Shown piece after piece: positions 6,546 through 13,499 of a stretch of DNA of 16,438 nucleotides. The notes under the pieces were generated by a model, which worked only from the letters and a program-made list of their open reading frames with translations, was not told the DNA's origin and ran no database searches. Source of the stretch: Propionibacteriaceae bacterium. GTDB lineage: Bacteria; Actinomycetota; Actinomycetes; Propionibacteriales; Propionibacteriaceae. The DNA lies in the NCBI GenBank assembly GCA_025923975.1, contig JAICEV010000028.1, forward strand, positions 1 through 16,438, written 5' to 3'. The position numbers and the translations under genes are program-made. How positions within the stretch are numbered: position 1 is the first letter of the stretch; every line of letters starts with the position of its first letter.

Positions 6546-6560
6546 CCGCTGGGTCAGCGG
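6546..6560 (-). terminator. Hairpin overlapping the stop codon of the hydroxyacid dehydrogenase gene
   Basis: CCGCTG and CAGCGG form a perfect 6-bp stem around a GGT loop that includes the end of the dehydrogenase gene. A second short stem (GCGCC/GGCGC at 6524-6539) follows directly downstream on the minus strand. No T-tract is seen; together they may end the sugar-acid operon before the MNT/HEPN promoter. Confidence 0.35.
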
Positions 6561-7507
6561 CCCTCAACGACCGCGTACGTCGGCCGCCCGGTCCATGCCC
6601 AGTCAGCGATGTTCTGGGCTGCCTTACGCCGAAGCTCAACTTCGGCCTCGGCGGAGTACCAGGCCACGTGCGGAGTGATCAAGGCGCGGGGATGCGTAAG
6701 CAGCGGATGTCGGCTCGGCGGCGGTTCCTGCGGCAGCACGTCAAGAGCAACCCCGGCAAGCTGGCCGCTGTCCAGCGCCTCAACCAGCGCATCGAGATCG
6801 ACGAGTCCGCCGCGGGCGGTATTCACCAGGTACGAACCTGTGGGCATTCGCCTAAGGAGGTCGGTTCCCACAAGTCCGCTGGTGGCATCGGTCAACGGCA
6901 GGTGCAGCGTCACGGCCGAGCTGCGGGCGAAGACATCCGTCAGATCAAGCCGCTCTATCCCCTCAGGCCATGCGACATCTGGCAGGTACGGGTCGTAGCC
7001 GGCAGCCGCGCCGAACCAGGGTGCCGCCCGCTCGGCGGTCATGCGCCCGATACGCCCAAGTCCAAGCACACCAAGGGTCAAGGAGCTGGGTCGGCGCAGC
7101 TCGCCCCCGAGGTGGTAGTCCCAGTGCCCGGCACGCACCTCACGGTCGTGGCCGGCGACGTTGCGCAAGAGTGCCAGCAGCATCGCGACGGCGTGCAGCG
7201 CCACCTCGGTGGTGCCGTAGTCCGGCACATTGCACACCCACACCCCGTGGTCGCGGGCGGCCTCGGTGTCCACAGCATCGACCCCGACGCCGTACCGGCT
7301 CACCAGTCTCAGCTGTGGCAGCGCCTCAAAGACATCTGCCGTGATCGGTGCGTACTGCACAAGAAACGCGTCGACCCCAGCCCCTGCTTCGATGACCTCC
7401 GCAGGCGTCCTGCAGGAGGCGGTCACAAGCTCGTGGCCTGCGGTTTCCAGGACCTCAGCCTCGATGTCAAGTGAGGTGTACTCGGCGTCGGTGACGAGTA
7501 CCTTCAT
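6554..7507 (-). CDS. D-isomer-specific 2-hydroxyacid dehydrogenase (CtBP-like NAD-binding)
   Basis: The protein is 317 residues, the usual length for the family. The Rossmann motif GLGRIG is at 149-154. The catalytic residues are in place: Arg232 in NTARGGLVD, Glu261 in LPQEPPP and His280 in TPHVAWYS. The family reduces 2-oxoacids to D-2-hydroxyacids or the reverse (glyoxylate, hydroxypyruvate, 2-ketogluconate, phosphoglycerate). The TPHVAWYS and PDYGTTEVALHA segments resemble the CtBP-like subgroup. It is the last gene of the sugar-acid operon, 20 bases after the aldolase-family gene, so reduction of a keto-sugar acid or of a three-carbon aldolysis product is plausible. Exact substrate is unknown. 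Confidence 0.88.
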   Translation of the reverse strand: MKVLVTDAEYTSLDIEAEVLETAGHELVTASCRTPAEVIEAGAGVDAFLVQYAPITADVFEALPQLRLVSRYGVGVDAVDTEAARDHGVWVCNVPDYGTTEVALHAVAMLLALLRNVAGHDREVRAGHWDYHLGGELRRPSSLTLGVLGLGRIGRMTAERAAPWFGAAAGYDPYLPDVAWPEGIERLDLTDVFARSSAVTLHLPLTDATSGLVGTDLLRRMPTGSYLVNTARGGLVDLDALVEALDSGQLAGVALDVLPQEPPPSRHPLLTHPRALITPHVAWYSAEAEVELRRKAAQNIADWAWTGRPTYAVVEGR

Positions 7508-7527
7508 GACGTCAACATCCGCTGCGG

Positions 7528-8412
7528 CTAACTGGCCGGGCCGGACAGCGCAAGCGCGGTCGCTGCTTCCGCGTCGAAGGACGGCGAGACCGGGACAAGC
7601 GGCGGTCGTACGGTGCCCATCGGGTGGCCGTGTCGTTGCTCCGCTACGCGTTTCAGGACCCCCGGCGAGGCGTACTCCTTGGTCATCGCGCGGACTTGCA
7701 GCAGGTGAGCTGACAGCTTTGCGGCTTCCTCCGTTCGTCCGGCACGGATGTGTGAGTAGAGAGTGACGACTTGCTCGGGCACGATATTGGCAAGAGCCGA
7801 AATCGCACCGTCGGCAGTCAGAAGCCGGCGAGGTAGGTCGTCTTCGGTACCGACCAGCACGCCCTTGCCCGCGCTATGCAGCGTCTCGGCGTAGCCAGCT
7901 TCCCCGCCGGAGTCCTTGACCCCCCATACCGGAATGGATGTGACGAGCTCGGTCGGGATGGGAATGGCGTACTTGGGAATGTGATAAAGCACAACAGGGT
8001 GTCGAGTGGCCGCCAGCACCCGCTCGTAAAAGATCTTCAGGCCTTCCGTCTCCACAGGTTTGAAGTAGTACGGCGGCATCACCATCACCGCCCGTACTCC
8101 TAGATCATTAAGGAAAGCGAGCTGGTCGAGCGTGTCCGGCAGGTTGGACTCGGCGACCGTCGCGATGATCTGCAGATCACCGGCGCCAGCAGCCAGCACC
8201 TCAAACACCGGTCGCTTCTCGCGGGCCGCGATCGATGGGCCCTCACCATTGGTCCCAAACGGGACGATGCCAGTAACACCATGATCAGCTAGCCACCGCA
8301 CATGGGCGGCGTAGGCGCGGGTATCGATGGAATAGTGATCGTCGTCGGTGAACGGAGTGACGTTGGCGACGTAGACGCCTGCAAGTAGGGCGGATGGCGA
8401 TTCAGAAGTCAT
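7528..8412 (-). CDS. Dihydrodipicolinate synthase/N-acetylneuraminate lyase family protein, candidate KDG aldolase or dehydratase
   Basis: This TIM-barrel class I aldolase family member is recognised by GTNGEG near residue 55, the catalytic Tyr in VLYHIPKY (about 143) and the Schiff-base Lys in WGVKDSGG (about 166). Members cleave or condense pyruvate with aldehydes (DapA, NanA, KDG aldolase) or dehydrate keto-sugar acids. Its place directly behind a KDG kinase points to 2-keto-3-deoxy-sugar acids, not to lysine synthesis. Two in-frame ATGs exist, at 8418 and 8412. AGGGAG abuts the first with no spacing but sits six bases before the second, so 8412 is preferred. The 8418 start would overlap the kinase stop by four bases. 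Confidence 0.86.
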   Translation of the reverse strand: MTSESPSALLAGVYVANVTPFTDDDHYSIDTRAYAAHVRWLADHGVTGIVPFGTNGEGPSIAAREKRPVFEVLAAGAGDLQIIATVAESNLPDTLDQLAFLNDLGVRAVMVMPPYYFKPVETEGLKIFYERVLAATRHPVVLYHIPKYAIPIPTELVTSIPVWGVKDSGGEAGYAETLHSAGKGVLVGTEDDLPRRLLTADGAISALANIVPEQVVTLYSHIRAGRTEEAAKLSAHLLQVRAMTKEYASPGVLKRVAEQRHGHPMGTVRPPLVPVSPSFDAEAATALALSGPAS

Positions 8413-8414
8413 GA

Positions 8415-9371
8415 TCATCTCCCTAGATCTGGAGTTTGTTCGAGAAAGGCGTCAAGCTCGCGGCGGCTCGGCAATCCCTCATAGTCTCCGAGGTTCTGTA
8501 CGCAGAAGGCGCCCATGGCATTGGCAGTGCGCAACCGCTTCTCTGCCGCCCAGCCCCATAGCGTGGCGGCAAGGTAACCGGCGGCGAAGGCATCGCCCGC
8601 TCCGATGGGATCGAGCTGCCTGGCCGGAAAGCCGGGAGAGGTCAGTCGCTCACCGTTGATCACCGCGGCGCAGCCACGCGGACCCAGCTTGAGTACCACC
8701 TCGGTTGGGCCCGCTTCGGATAGGTGCGTAAGGGCGGCATCAGTTTCCCAACCCCAAAGGGCAGTCGACTCTTCGTCGCCGATAAACAAGACGTCGACGA
8801 GCGGCAGCAGCAGTTCTGTTGCGGAGCGGGCAGCCGCTGGCGCCCAGAGACGGCTGCGGTAGTTCACGTCATAGCTCACCTGAACTTCAGCGTCGCGCGC
8901 AGTTCTCGCCGCCCACGGCAGGAACTCGGCGCACTCTGGCGACAGGGCGCCGGTGATTCCGCTGAGATGAAGGAAGGCCGCGCCCTTGAGGATGCTCGGG
9001 TCGAATGCCTCCGGTTTCAGCGAGGCGGCCGCCGAGCCGCTGCGGTAGTAGTACACCCGCAATCGCCCAGCAACCTCCTCGCGGAGGTAGAGGCCCGTTG
9101 GCCGATCAGAGATCCGCATCACCGCGCTGGTGTCCACGCCCTCAGCTCGCAGCCGGTGCAATACCAGCTCGCCCAGCTCGTCGTCGCCGAGCATGCTGAT
9201 CCAGCTCGCTGGAATCCCAAGCCGGGCCAGGCCGATAGCCACATTGCTTTCAGCACCGCCGATGGACAGCGAGAGGCTTGTGGCGTGCCGGAGCCGGCCG
9301 GGGCCGGGGGGCACCACCAGCGCCATGGTTTCCCCAGCGGTGATCACTCGGCTTGGCACAAAGGCATCCAT
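8415..9371 (-). CDS. kdgK: PfkB-family sugar kinase, probable 2-keto-3-deoxygluconate kinase
   Basis: The 318 residues show the ribokinase/PfkB hallmarks: GGAESNVA at 38-45 near the substrate site and DPIGAGDAF at 254-262, with Asp260 as catalytic base. The stretch YDVNYRSRLW at 167-176 (D-x-N-x-R-x2-L-W) is characteristic of the KDG kinase branch. That enzyme phosphorylates 2-keto-3-deoxy-D-gluconate with ATP to KDPG in the cytoplasm, for cleavage to pyruvate and glyceraldehyde-3-phosphate. It starts six bases after the alcohol dehydrogenase stop and is followed almost without a gap by an aldolase-family gene, consistent with a sugar-acid operon. Related fructose, ribose or tagatose kinases are less likely given context. 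Confidence 0.85.
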   Translation of the reverse strand: MDAFVPSRVITAGETMALVVPPGPGRLRHATSLSLSIGGAESNVAIGLARLGIPASWISMLGDDELGELVLHRLRAEGVDTSAVMRISDRPTGLYLREEVAGRLRVYYYRSGSAAASLKPEAFDPSILKGAAFLHLSGITGALSPECAEFLPWAARTARDAEVQVSYDVNYRSRLWAPAAARSATELLLPLVDVLFIGDEESTALWGWETDAALTHLSEAGPTEVVLKLGPRGCAAVINGERLTSPGFPARQLDPIGAGDAFAAGYLAATLWGWAAEKRLRTANAMGAFCVQNLGDYEGLPSRRELDAFLEQTPDLGR

Positions 9372-9377
9372 CGCTGC

Positions 9378-10376
9378 TTACGTCCCTCGCGGTTGGCCCG
9401 GCTCGATCAATACCTTCATTCCCTCGCCGCGGCGCAAGCTGTCGATGGCAGCCACCGCCTCACCCAGCCGAAAGACCTTGCTGATCAAGCGATGTGCGTC
9501 GAACCTGCCGGTAGTCACCAGCTCGATGGCAGCCTCGATGTCGCTGCGCTGATAGATGCGTGTCCCGATGATCGTGATCTCTCCGAACATCACCGAGAGC
9601 AGGTCGACTCCGTGCAGTCCGGGGTGATAGGCGCCGACGATGACGGCGGTGCCTGCTGTTCGCAACCAACGAGGCAGTTCGCCGGCTACGGAGGTGTGAC
9701 CGGATGCGTCGAAGACGACGTCGGCTCCGTGACCAAGATCATCTGGACTATCCACGATCGTCAGTCCGAGTTCAGCGGCATATTTTCGGCGCGATGCCGA
9801 GGGCTCCGACACGGTCACGGTTGCGCCTGCTGCAGTGGACAGCAGCCCCACAAGACAGCCGACTGGTCCAGCTCCGACGACATGGGCGCGATCACCAAGA
9901 GCCAGTCCAGATCGGCGTACCGCACGGACTGCGACCGCCAGGGGCTCGATCAATGCGGCGGCGACAAGATCAACATCCGCTGGGAGCGAATAGATGCCAT
10001 AGCCGGGCACGACAGTACGTGGCGCGACGCCTCCGGGGTAGTCGATGCCGACCAGAGTCAGCGTGTGGCAAACATTGGTACGACCGGCCAGGCATGCCTC
10101 GCACACACCGCAGTGCACCGTCGGATTGACGAACATCGGTTGGCCTACCGGCAGATCGCCGTAAGGCTCAGCCAAGTGGCCGACGAACTCATGCCCGAGG
10201 ACCTGGCCCGGCTGTGCACGAATGTGTTTACCGTCCGCGATGTGCAGGTCGCTGCCGCAAATTCCGGCAAACGCGACGTCCACCGCCACCCACCCGGGGC
10301 GGGATTCGGGCACGGTGACTGGTCGGACGGCAACGACAGTGCCGCCTTCCCACACTAGTGCGTGCTGTTCAGTCAT
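9378..10376 (-). CDS. Zinc-dependent medium-chain alcohol/polyol dehydrogenase
   Basis: From ATG 10376 the protein has 332 residues, near the family norm. Catalytic-zinc residues are Cys40 (GICGSDLH), His62-Glu63 (GHE) and probably Glu144. The structural zinc is held by Cys89, Cys92, Cys95 and Cys103. The nucleotide-binding motif GAGPVG lies at 168-173. Sequence texture resembles threonine/sorbitol/L-idonate-type dehydrogenases. The open frame extends upstream to 10448, but those 24 residues read through a decayed mannonate dehydratase fragment, and GGTGG lies well placed before 10376, so the shorter start is chosen. It leads the KDG kinase operon and probably oxidises a sugar alcohol or sugar acid (for example a hexonate/hexuronate interconversion); the substrate is inferred. 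Confidence 0.88.
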   Translation of the reverse strand: MTEQHALVWEGGTVVAVRPVTVPESRPGWVAVDVAFAGICGSDLHIADGKHIRAQPGQVLGHEFVGHLAEPYGDLPVGQPMFVNPTVHCGVCEACLAGRTNVCHTLTLVGIDYPGGVAPRTVVPGYGIYSLPADVDLVAAALIEPLAVAVRAVRRSGLALGDRAHVVGAGPVGCLVGLLSTAAGATVTVSEPSASRRKYAAELGLTIVDSPDDLGHGADVVFDASGHTSVAGELPRWLRTAGTAVIVGAYHPGLHGVDLLSVMFGEITIIGTRIYQRSDIEAAIELVTTGRFDAHRLISKVFRLGEAVAAIDSLRRGEGMKVLIEPGQPRGT

Positions 10377-10414
10377 GATCTTGATCCACCTTAGGTGAGC
10401 GGTTCGGCGGCGGC

Positions 10415-10566
10415 TAGAGGACGATTCGTGCTTCGACAAGCCCAGCACGCGTGTCGCGAGGGCTACAGCGACGATGCCGTCGGGTCGTAGTGATCTTGAG
10501 CGTGACGAAATTGCGTAGGGGACTGGCCACGATGACGTCGGCGCGTTCGAGGGTGAGCGCGCTCAT
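10415..10566 (-). pseudogene. 5' remnant of a ManD/RspA-type mannonate dehydratase gene
   Basis: From ATG 10566 the translation reads MSALTLERADVIVASPLRN, then FVTLKITT. That matches the start of ManD/RspA enolase-superfamily proteins, whose N-terminus has V-x(2)-P-x-R-NFVTLKITT followed by a DG(I/V) turn and DATLNGRE. After KITT the expected DGIVAV continues only in a different frame, and the similarity fades within about 12 residues near 10430. The full enzyme is about 400 residues, so roughly nine-tenths is missing. The remnant lies at the head of the operon with the KDG kinase, the step that follows mannonate dehydration. The family match is confident for a short stretch of about 25 residues. 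Confidence 0.7.
10427..10449. repeat. Small inverted repeat with CTTCGACAAGC core at the mannonate dehydratase break
   Basis: CGTGC and GCACG bracket a 13-base interior containing CTTCGACAAGC. The 11-base core recurs exactly at 554-564, within CCTTCGACAAGCTCAGGG (553-570), and in a diverged form at 2288-2298. It resembles the short intergenic CTTCGACAAGCTCAGG-type repeats scattered in actinobacterial genomes. Here it coincides with the point where the dehydratase homology ends. Confidence 0.4.
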
Positions 10567-10620
10567 CACGCAAACGCTACCTTCTTGTGCCTTTCCGGAG
10601 CTGAGGGGCACAGTGACCCT

Positions 10621-11976
10621 GTGACAACAACCGCAGAGACAGCGCAGGACACAGCCACAGCCGCGGTCATCGGTGGGGTGGGACAGTATCTCCAGCCTGA
10701 GCAGGTGACGGAGTTCGTCGCTGCAGCGATCGCTGATGCCGACATCGAGAACAAGCGGGTCTGCCTAGTGGTGCCGGACGGCACGAGGACCTGCCCACTT
10801 CCTTTGCTGCTGCAAGCGATGCGGGAGGGCCTAACCAAGGCTTCTCATGTCACGGTCCTGATTGCACTCGGTACCCATCAGGGCATGTCGGAGGAGCATC
10901 TTGGCCGGCACCTCGGATACCAGCCTGAGGCGCCGGAACAGACGTATCCGGGATGGGAGGTCCGGAACCATGAATTCTGGCAGGCCGAAACCTTCACCAC
11001 AGTCGGCACCATCAGCGCTGACCGGATCGCCGAACTTACTAGAGGTCTGCTAACCGATACCGCGGTCGAGGTCCGGATCAACCGGCATGTCGCTGAGGCC
11101 GATGTTGCGATCGTGGTCGGTCCTGTCTTCCCGCACGAGGTGGTCGGCTTCTCTGGTGGCAACAAGTACTTTTTTCCGGGGGTTTCCGGGCCGGAACTGA
11201 TCAACCTTTCGCACTGGGTTGGTGCCCTGATCACCAGCGCCGAAATGATCGGCACTAGCGGCGTCACTCCGGTGCGAGCGTTGATAGACGAAGCGGCGAA
11301 TCTGATTCCGGTGAGGCGACTGGCTTGCTGCCTAGTGGTTGCCTCTGGGACCGACACCCTGCATGCGGTCGCTTTCGGTACGCCCGAAGATTCTTGGGCC
11401 GCCTGTGCGGAAATCTCGGCCCAGACCCATGTCACCTACCTTGATCACCCGGTGCGCCGGGTGCTGTCGATCATGCCGACGAAGTATGAGGACATCTGGA
11501 CGGCGGCCAAGGGTTTCTACAAGCTCGAGCCGATCGTCGCAGACGGTGGGGAAGTGATCATCTACGCACCACACATTACGCAGGTCTCGGTTATGCATCC
11601 TGGCATTACCAAGATCGGCTATCACAACCGCGACTACTTCCTCGGTCAGTGGGAGGAGTTTCGAAACCAACCGTGGGGCGATCTTGCTCACTCCACACAT
11701 CTGCGTGGTCAAGGCAGCTGGGATCCCGAGCGTGGTGAGGTGAATCGAGTCAAAGTCACGTTGGCCACCGGAATTCCGGAGGAGGTCGTACGGTCGGTGA
11801 ACCTTGACTATCTCGACCCTGCCACGGTCGACATCGCCGAGTACGAGGCTGATCCCGATACGTTCGTGGAACCACACGCCGGTGAGGTGCTCTACCGGCT
11901 TCGACCTGGATCCAAAGGTGTGCCAGCCGGTGAACCCGACGGCCGCCTTCCATCAGCGGAAGGAATGGACGGATGA
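10621..11976 (+). CDS. LarA-family nickel-pincer racemase/epimerase homologue
   Basis: This 451-residue protein matches the LarA/DUF2088 fold. Key LarA-like residues (numbered from GTG 10621) are Arg56 in DGTRTCP, His86 in LGTHQGMS, His172 in FPHEVVGFSGG, Lys182 in GGNKYFFPG (the lysine that tethers the pincer cofactor in LarA) and His198. Such enzymes interconvert the configuration of 2-hydroxyacids by hydride transfer to a Ni-pincer nucleotide; lactate is only one of several known substrates. The open frame extends upstream to a TTG at 10585, but GTG 10621 with GAGGGG 12 bases before it seems better. It overlaps the gluconokinase by ATGA, so the substrate is probably an aldonic acid. No larB, larC or larE cofactor genes are in the window. 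Confidence 0.83.
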   Translation: MTTTAETAQDTATAAVIGGVGQYLQPEQVTEFVAAAIADADIENKRVCLVVPDGTRTCPLPLLLQAMREGLTKASHVTVLIALGTHQGMSEEHLGRHLGYQPEAPEQTYPGWEVRNHEFWQAETFTTVGTISADRIAELTRGLLTDTAVEVRINRHVAEADVAIVVGPVFPHEVVGFSGGNKYFFPGVSGPELINLSHWVGALITSAEMIGTSGVTPVRALIDEAANLIPVRRLACCLVVASGTDTLHAVAFGTPEDSWAACAEISAQTHVTYLDHPVRRVLSIMPTKYEDIWTAAKGFYKLEPIVADGGEVIIYAPHITQVSVMHPGITKIGYHNRDYFLGQWEEFRNQPWGDLAHSTHLRGQGSWDPERGEVNRVKVTLATGIPEEVVRSVNLDYLDPATVDIAEYEADPDTFVEPHAGEVLYRLRPGSKGVPAGEPDGRLPSAEGMDG

Positions 11977-12548
11977 ACGCACCATCAGCGGGAAAGAGGA
12001 AGACCGCGGTCGTGGTTATGGGTGTCGCAGGCTGCGGGAAGTCGACTGTCGGCCAGATTCTTTCACGGCGCCTCGGTTGGCCCTTCGCGGAAGCAGACGA
12101 CTTTCACAACGCAGCGAACGTCGCCAAGATGGCTTCCGGTACGCCGCTCAGCGATGAGGATCGCCGACCTTGGCTCGAGTCGATCCGGGCCTGGATCGAC
12201 GCCACGGCAGGCGATTCGGTAGTGACGTGCTCCGCGCTGCGACGCAGCTACCGCGACATTCTTCGTGGCGCCCAGGCGAACGTACGCTTTCTCCATCTCA
12301 GTGGCACCGAGGAAGGAATCGGCGCCCGCATGGCCGCTCGGGCCGACCACTTCATGCCCACCAGCTTGCTCGAATCCCAGCTCGCCACATTGGAGCCGCT
12401 AGCAGCCGACGAAGATGGAGTCGTCATCGAGGTCACCGGCACGCCCGACGAAATCGCGACCAGTGCAATCAAGTCTCTTGGACTTTTGGAGGCGGAGACC
12501 AGAGAAAGCACCTTCGAGCAAGATCAGACTTCGCGGCCCGGAGCTTGA
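11973..12548 (+). CDS. gntK: Gluconokinase (GntK family)
   Basis: At 191 residues it is close to the usual GntK size. The P-loop GVAGCGKS is at 17-24. The family signature follows: EADDFHNAANVAKM at 40-53, GTPLSDEDRRPWL at 56-68, and TCSALRRSYRDILR at 85-98. It phosphorylates D-gluconate with ATP to 6-phosphogluconate in the cytoplasm. The start overlaps the LarA-like stop by ATGA with GGAAGGA upstream, so the two are translated together. A short C-terminal extension rich in charged residues is unremarkable. It converges with the universal stress gene across 57 bases, in which I see no clear terminator hairpin. Confidence 0.92.
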   Translation: MNAPSAGKRKTAVVVMGVAGCGKSTVGQILSRRLGWPFAEADDFHNAANVAKMASGTPLSDEDRRPWLESIRAWIDATAGDSVVTCSALRRSYRDILRGAQANVRFLHLSGTEEGIGARMAARADHFMPTSLLESQLATLEPLAADEDGVVIEVTGTPDEIATSAIKSLGLLEAETRESTFEQDQTSRPGA

Positions 12549-12605
12549 GCAATCGAGATGAGTTGCCAACCGACGCAATGGCCCTGCTCCAAGAACTGAC
12601 AGTTG

Positions 12606-13490
12606 CTACGCGGACCCGGTAGCGGCCCGCGGCACGACAGTTACCGGTAGCTGTGCCCGGCGGATGAGCGGCGACGAGACACCACCGAGCAGCACCCGGC
12701 GGAATGGGCCATAGCCTCTGGAGCCACACACGAGCATGTCGACATCATCCGGGCCCAATGCAGCCAGCGACTCTACAACCGCTCCCTCGAGAAGGACGGT
12801 ACGCGGCTCCAGCTCTGGCGGTACGCCCGCCGCGGCAAACTCCAGCGCTTTGCCGTAGGAGTCGCGCGCCTTGTTCACGAACGCCTGCTCATCCGTCCTC
12901 CCGACCAGATACGAATAGCGCTCCGAGGACTGGCCAAGAATCGAGTAGAGCGTCAGCCGGGCCGGAATTCGCAGGGCAACCCGTACCGCCACCCGCAACG
13001 CTTCGCGACCATCCCGGGTGTCCACATAGGCCACCCCGATGCTGGAGATCCGATCCGGTGCTGACTGCCGCCACCCCGGCGGCACGACCGTGACCGGCGC
13101 CGTCGCACCATGCAGCAGACGCTCGGTGCTGCTGCCCAGCAACGCCCGGCTGAGACCGGTATCCTGCGTCGTGGCCACGATCAGCATGACGGCCTCGACA
13201 TCCTCGGCAAGATCGGCCAAGCCGTGCGCGGCTGATGTCGAGGCGACGTTTCGGTAGAGCGCAGCATCACCGACAGTGGCCCGGGCATTGTCTTGGATGA
13301 TCTCGGCTTGTTCCCGGACGTAGGTGGCCCACTCGACATCGACGCGTCCGACCCCAAGCGGGTGCTCCTCGGGATACACAGTGGCGATGATCGGGACGTC
13401 GCCGGTGGACCGGCACCAGGTCAGCCCGAATGCGACCGCATCCTCGCTGGCCTGCGAGCCGTCGTACCCGATCACAACGCGATTGGCCAT
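12606..13490 (-). CDS. Tandem universal stress protein (two Usp domains)
   Basis: Two Usp domains occupy about residues 1-140 and 148-290. The first opens VVIGYDGSQASEDAVAFGL and ends with GLSRALLGSSTERLLHGA and VTVVPPG. The second ends with CGSRGYGPFRRVLLGGVSSPL and VTVVPR. The G-x2-x-G-x9-GS/GG-type ATP-binding pattern is clear in the second domain and less regular in the first. Tandem Usp proteins of about 290 residues are common in actinobacteria and respond to hypoxia, energy and other stresses, often binding ATP. The gene starts nine bases after the stop of the permease gene, so they share an operon; Usp proteins encoded beside transporters may modulate them, which is inferred here. Confidence 0.9.
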   Translation of the reverse strand: MANRVVIGYDGSQASEDAVAFGLTWCRSTGDVPIIATVYPEEHPLGVGRVDVEWATYVREQAEIIQDNARATVGDAALYRNVASTSAAHGLADLAEDVEAVMLIVATTQDTGLSRALLGSSTERLLHGATAPVTVVPPGWRQSAPDRISSIGVAYVDTRDGREALRVAVRVALRIPARLTLYSILGQSSERYSYLVGRTDEQAFVNKARDSYGKALEFAAAGVPPELEPRTVLLEGAVVESLAALGPDDVDMLVCGSRGYGPFRRVLLGGVSSPLIRRAQLPVTVVPRAATGSA

Positions 13491-13499
13491 GGTGCGCCC

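Noticed and set aside
6470..7474. A 334-codon open frame on the plus strand
   Set aside because: It is the antisense shadow of the 2-hydroxyacid dehydrogenase. It also begins inside the double-dyad operator, and its product shows no family features.
8724..10358. A 544-codon open frame on the plus strand
   Set aside because: It lies opposite the KDG kinase and alcohol dehydrogenase, both with clear catalytic motifs. Its product has low-complexity, His/Asp/Gln-rich composition typical of a high-GC antisense frame and no recognisable domain.
10414..10611. A 65-residue minus-strand open frame as an intact small gene
   Set aside because: Its recognisable part is only the start of a mannonate dehydratase, followed by out-of-frame sequence. 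It is better described as a pseudogene remnant.
10585..10620. Longer TTG start for the LarA-like protein
   Set aside because: The extra 12 residues lack family similarity and have no Shine-Dalgarno sequence; GTG 10621 has GAGGGG upstream. The choice is not certain.
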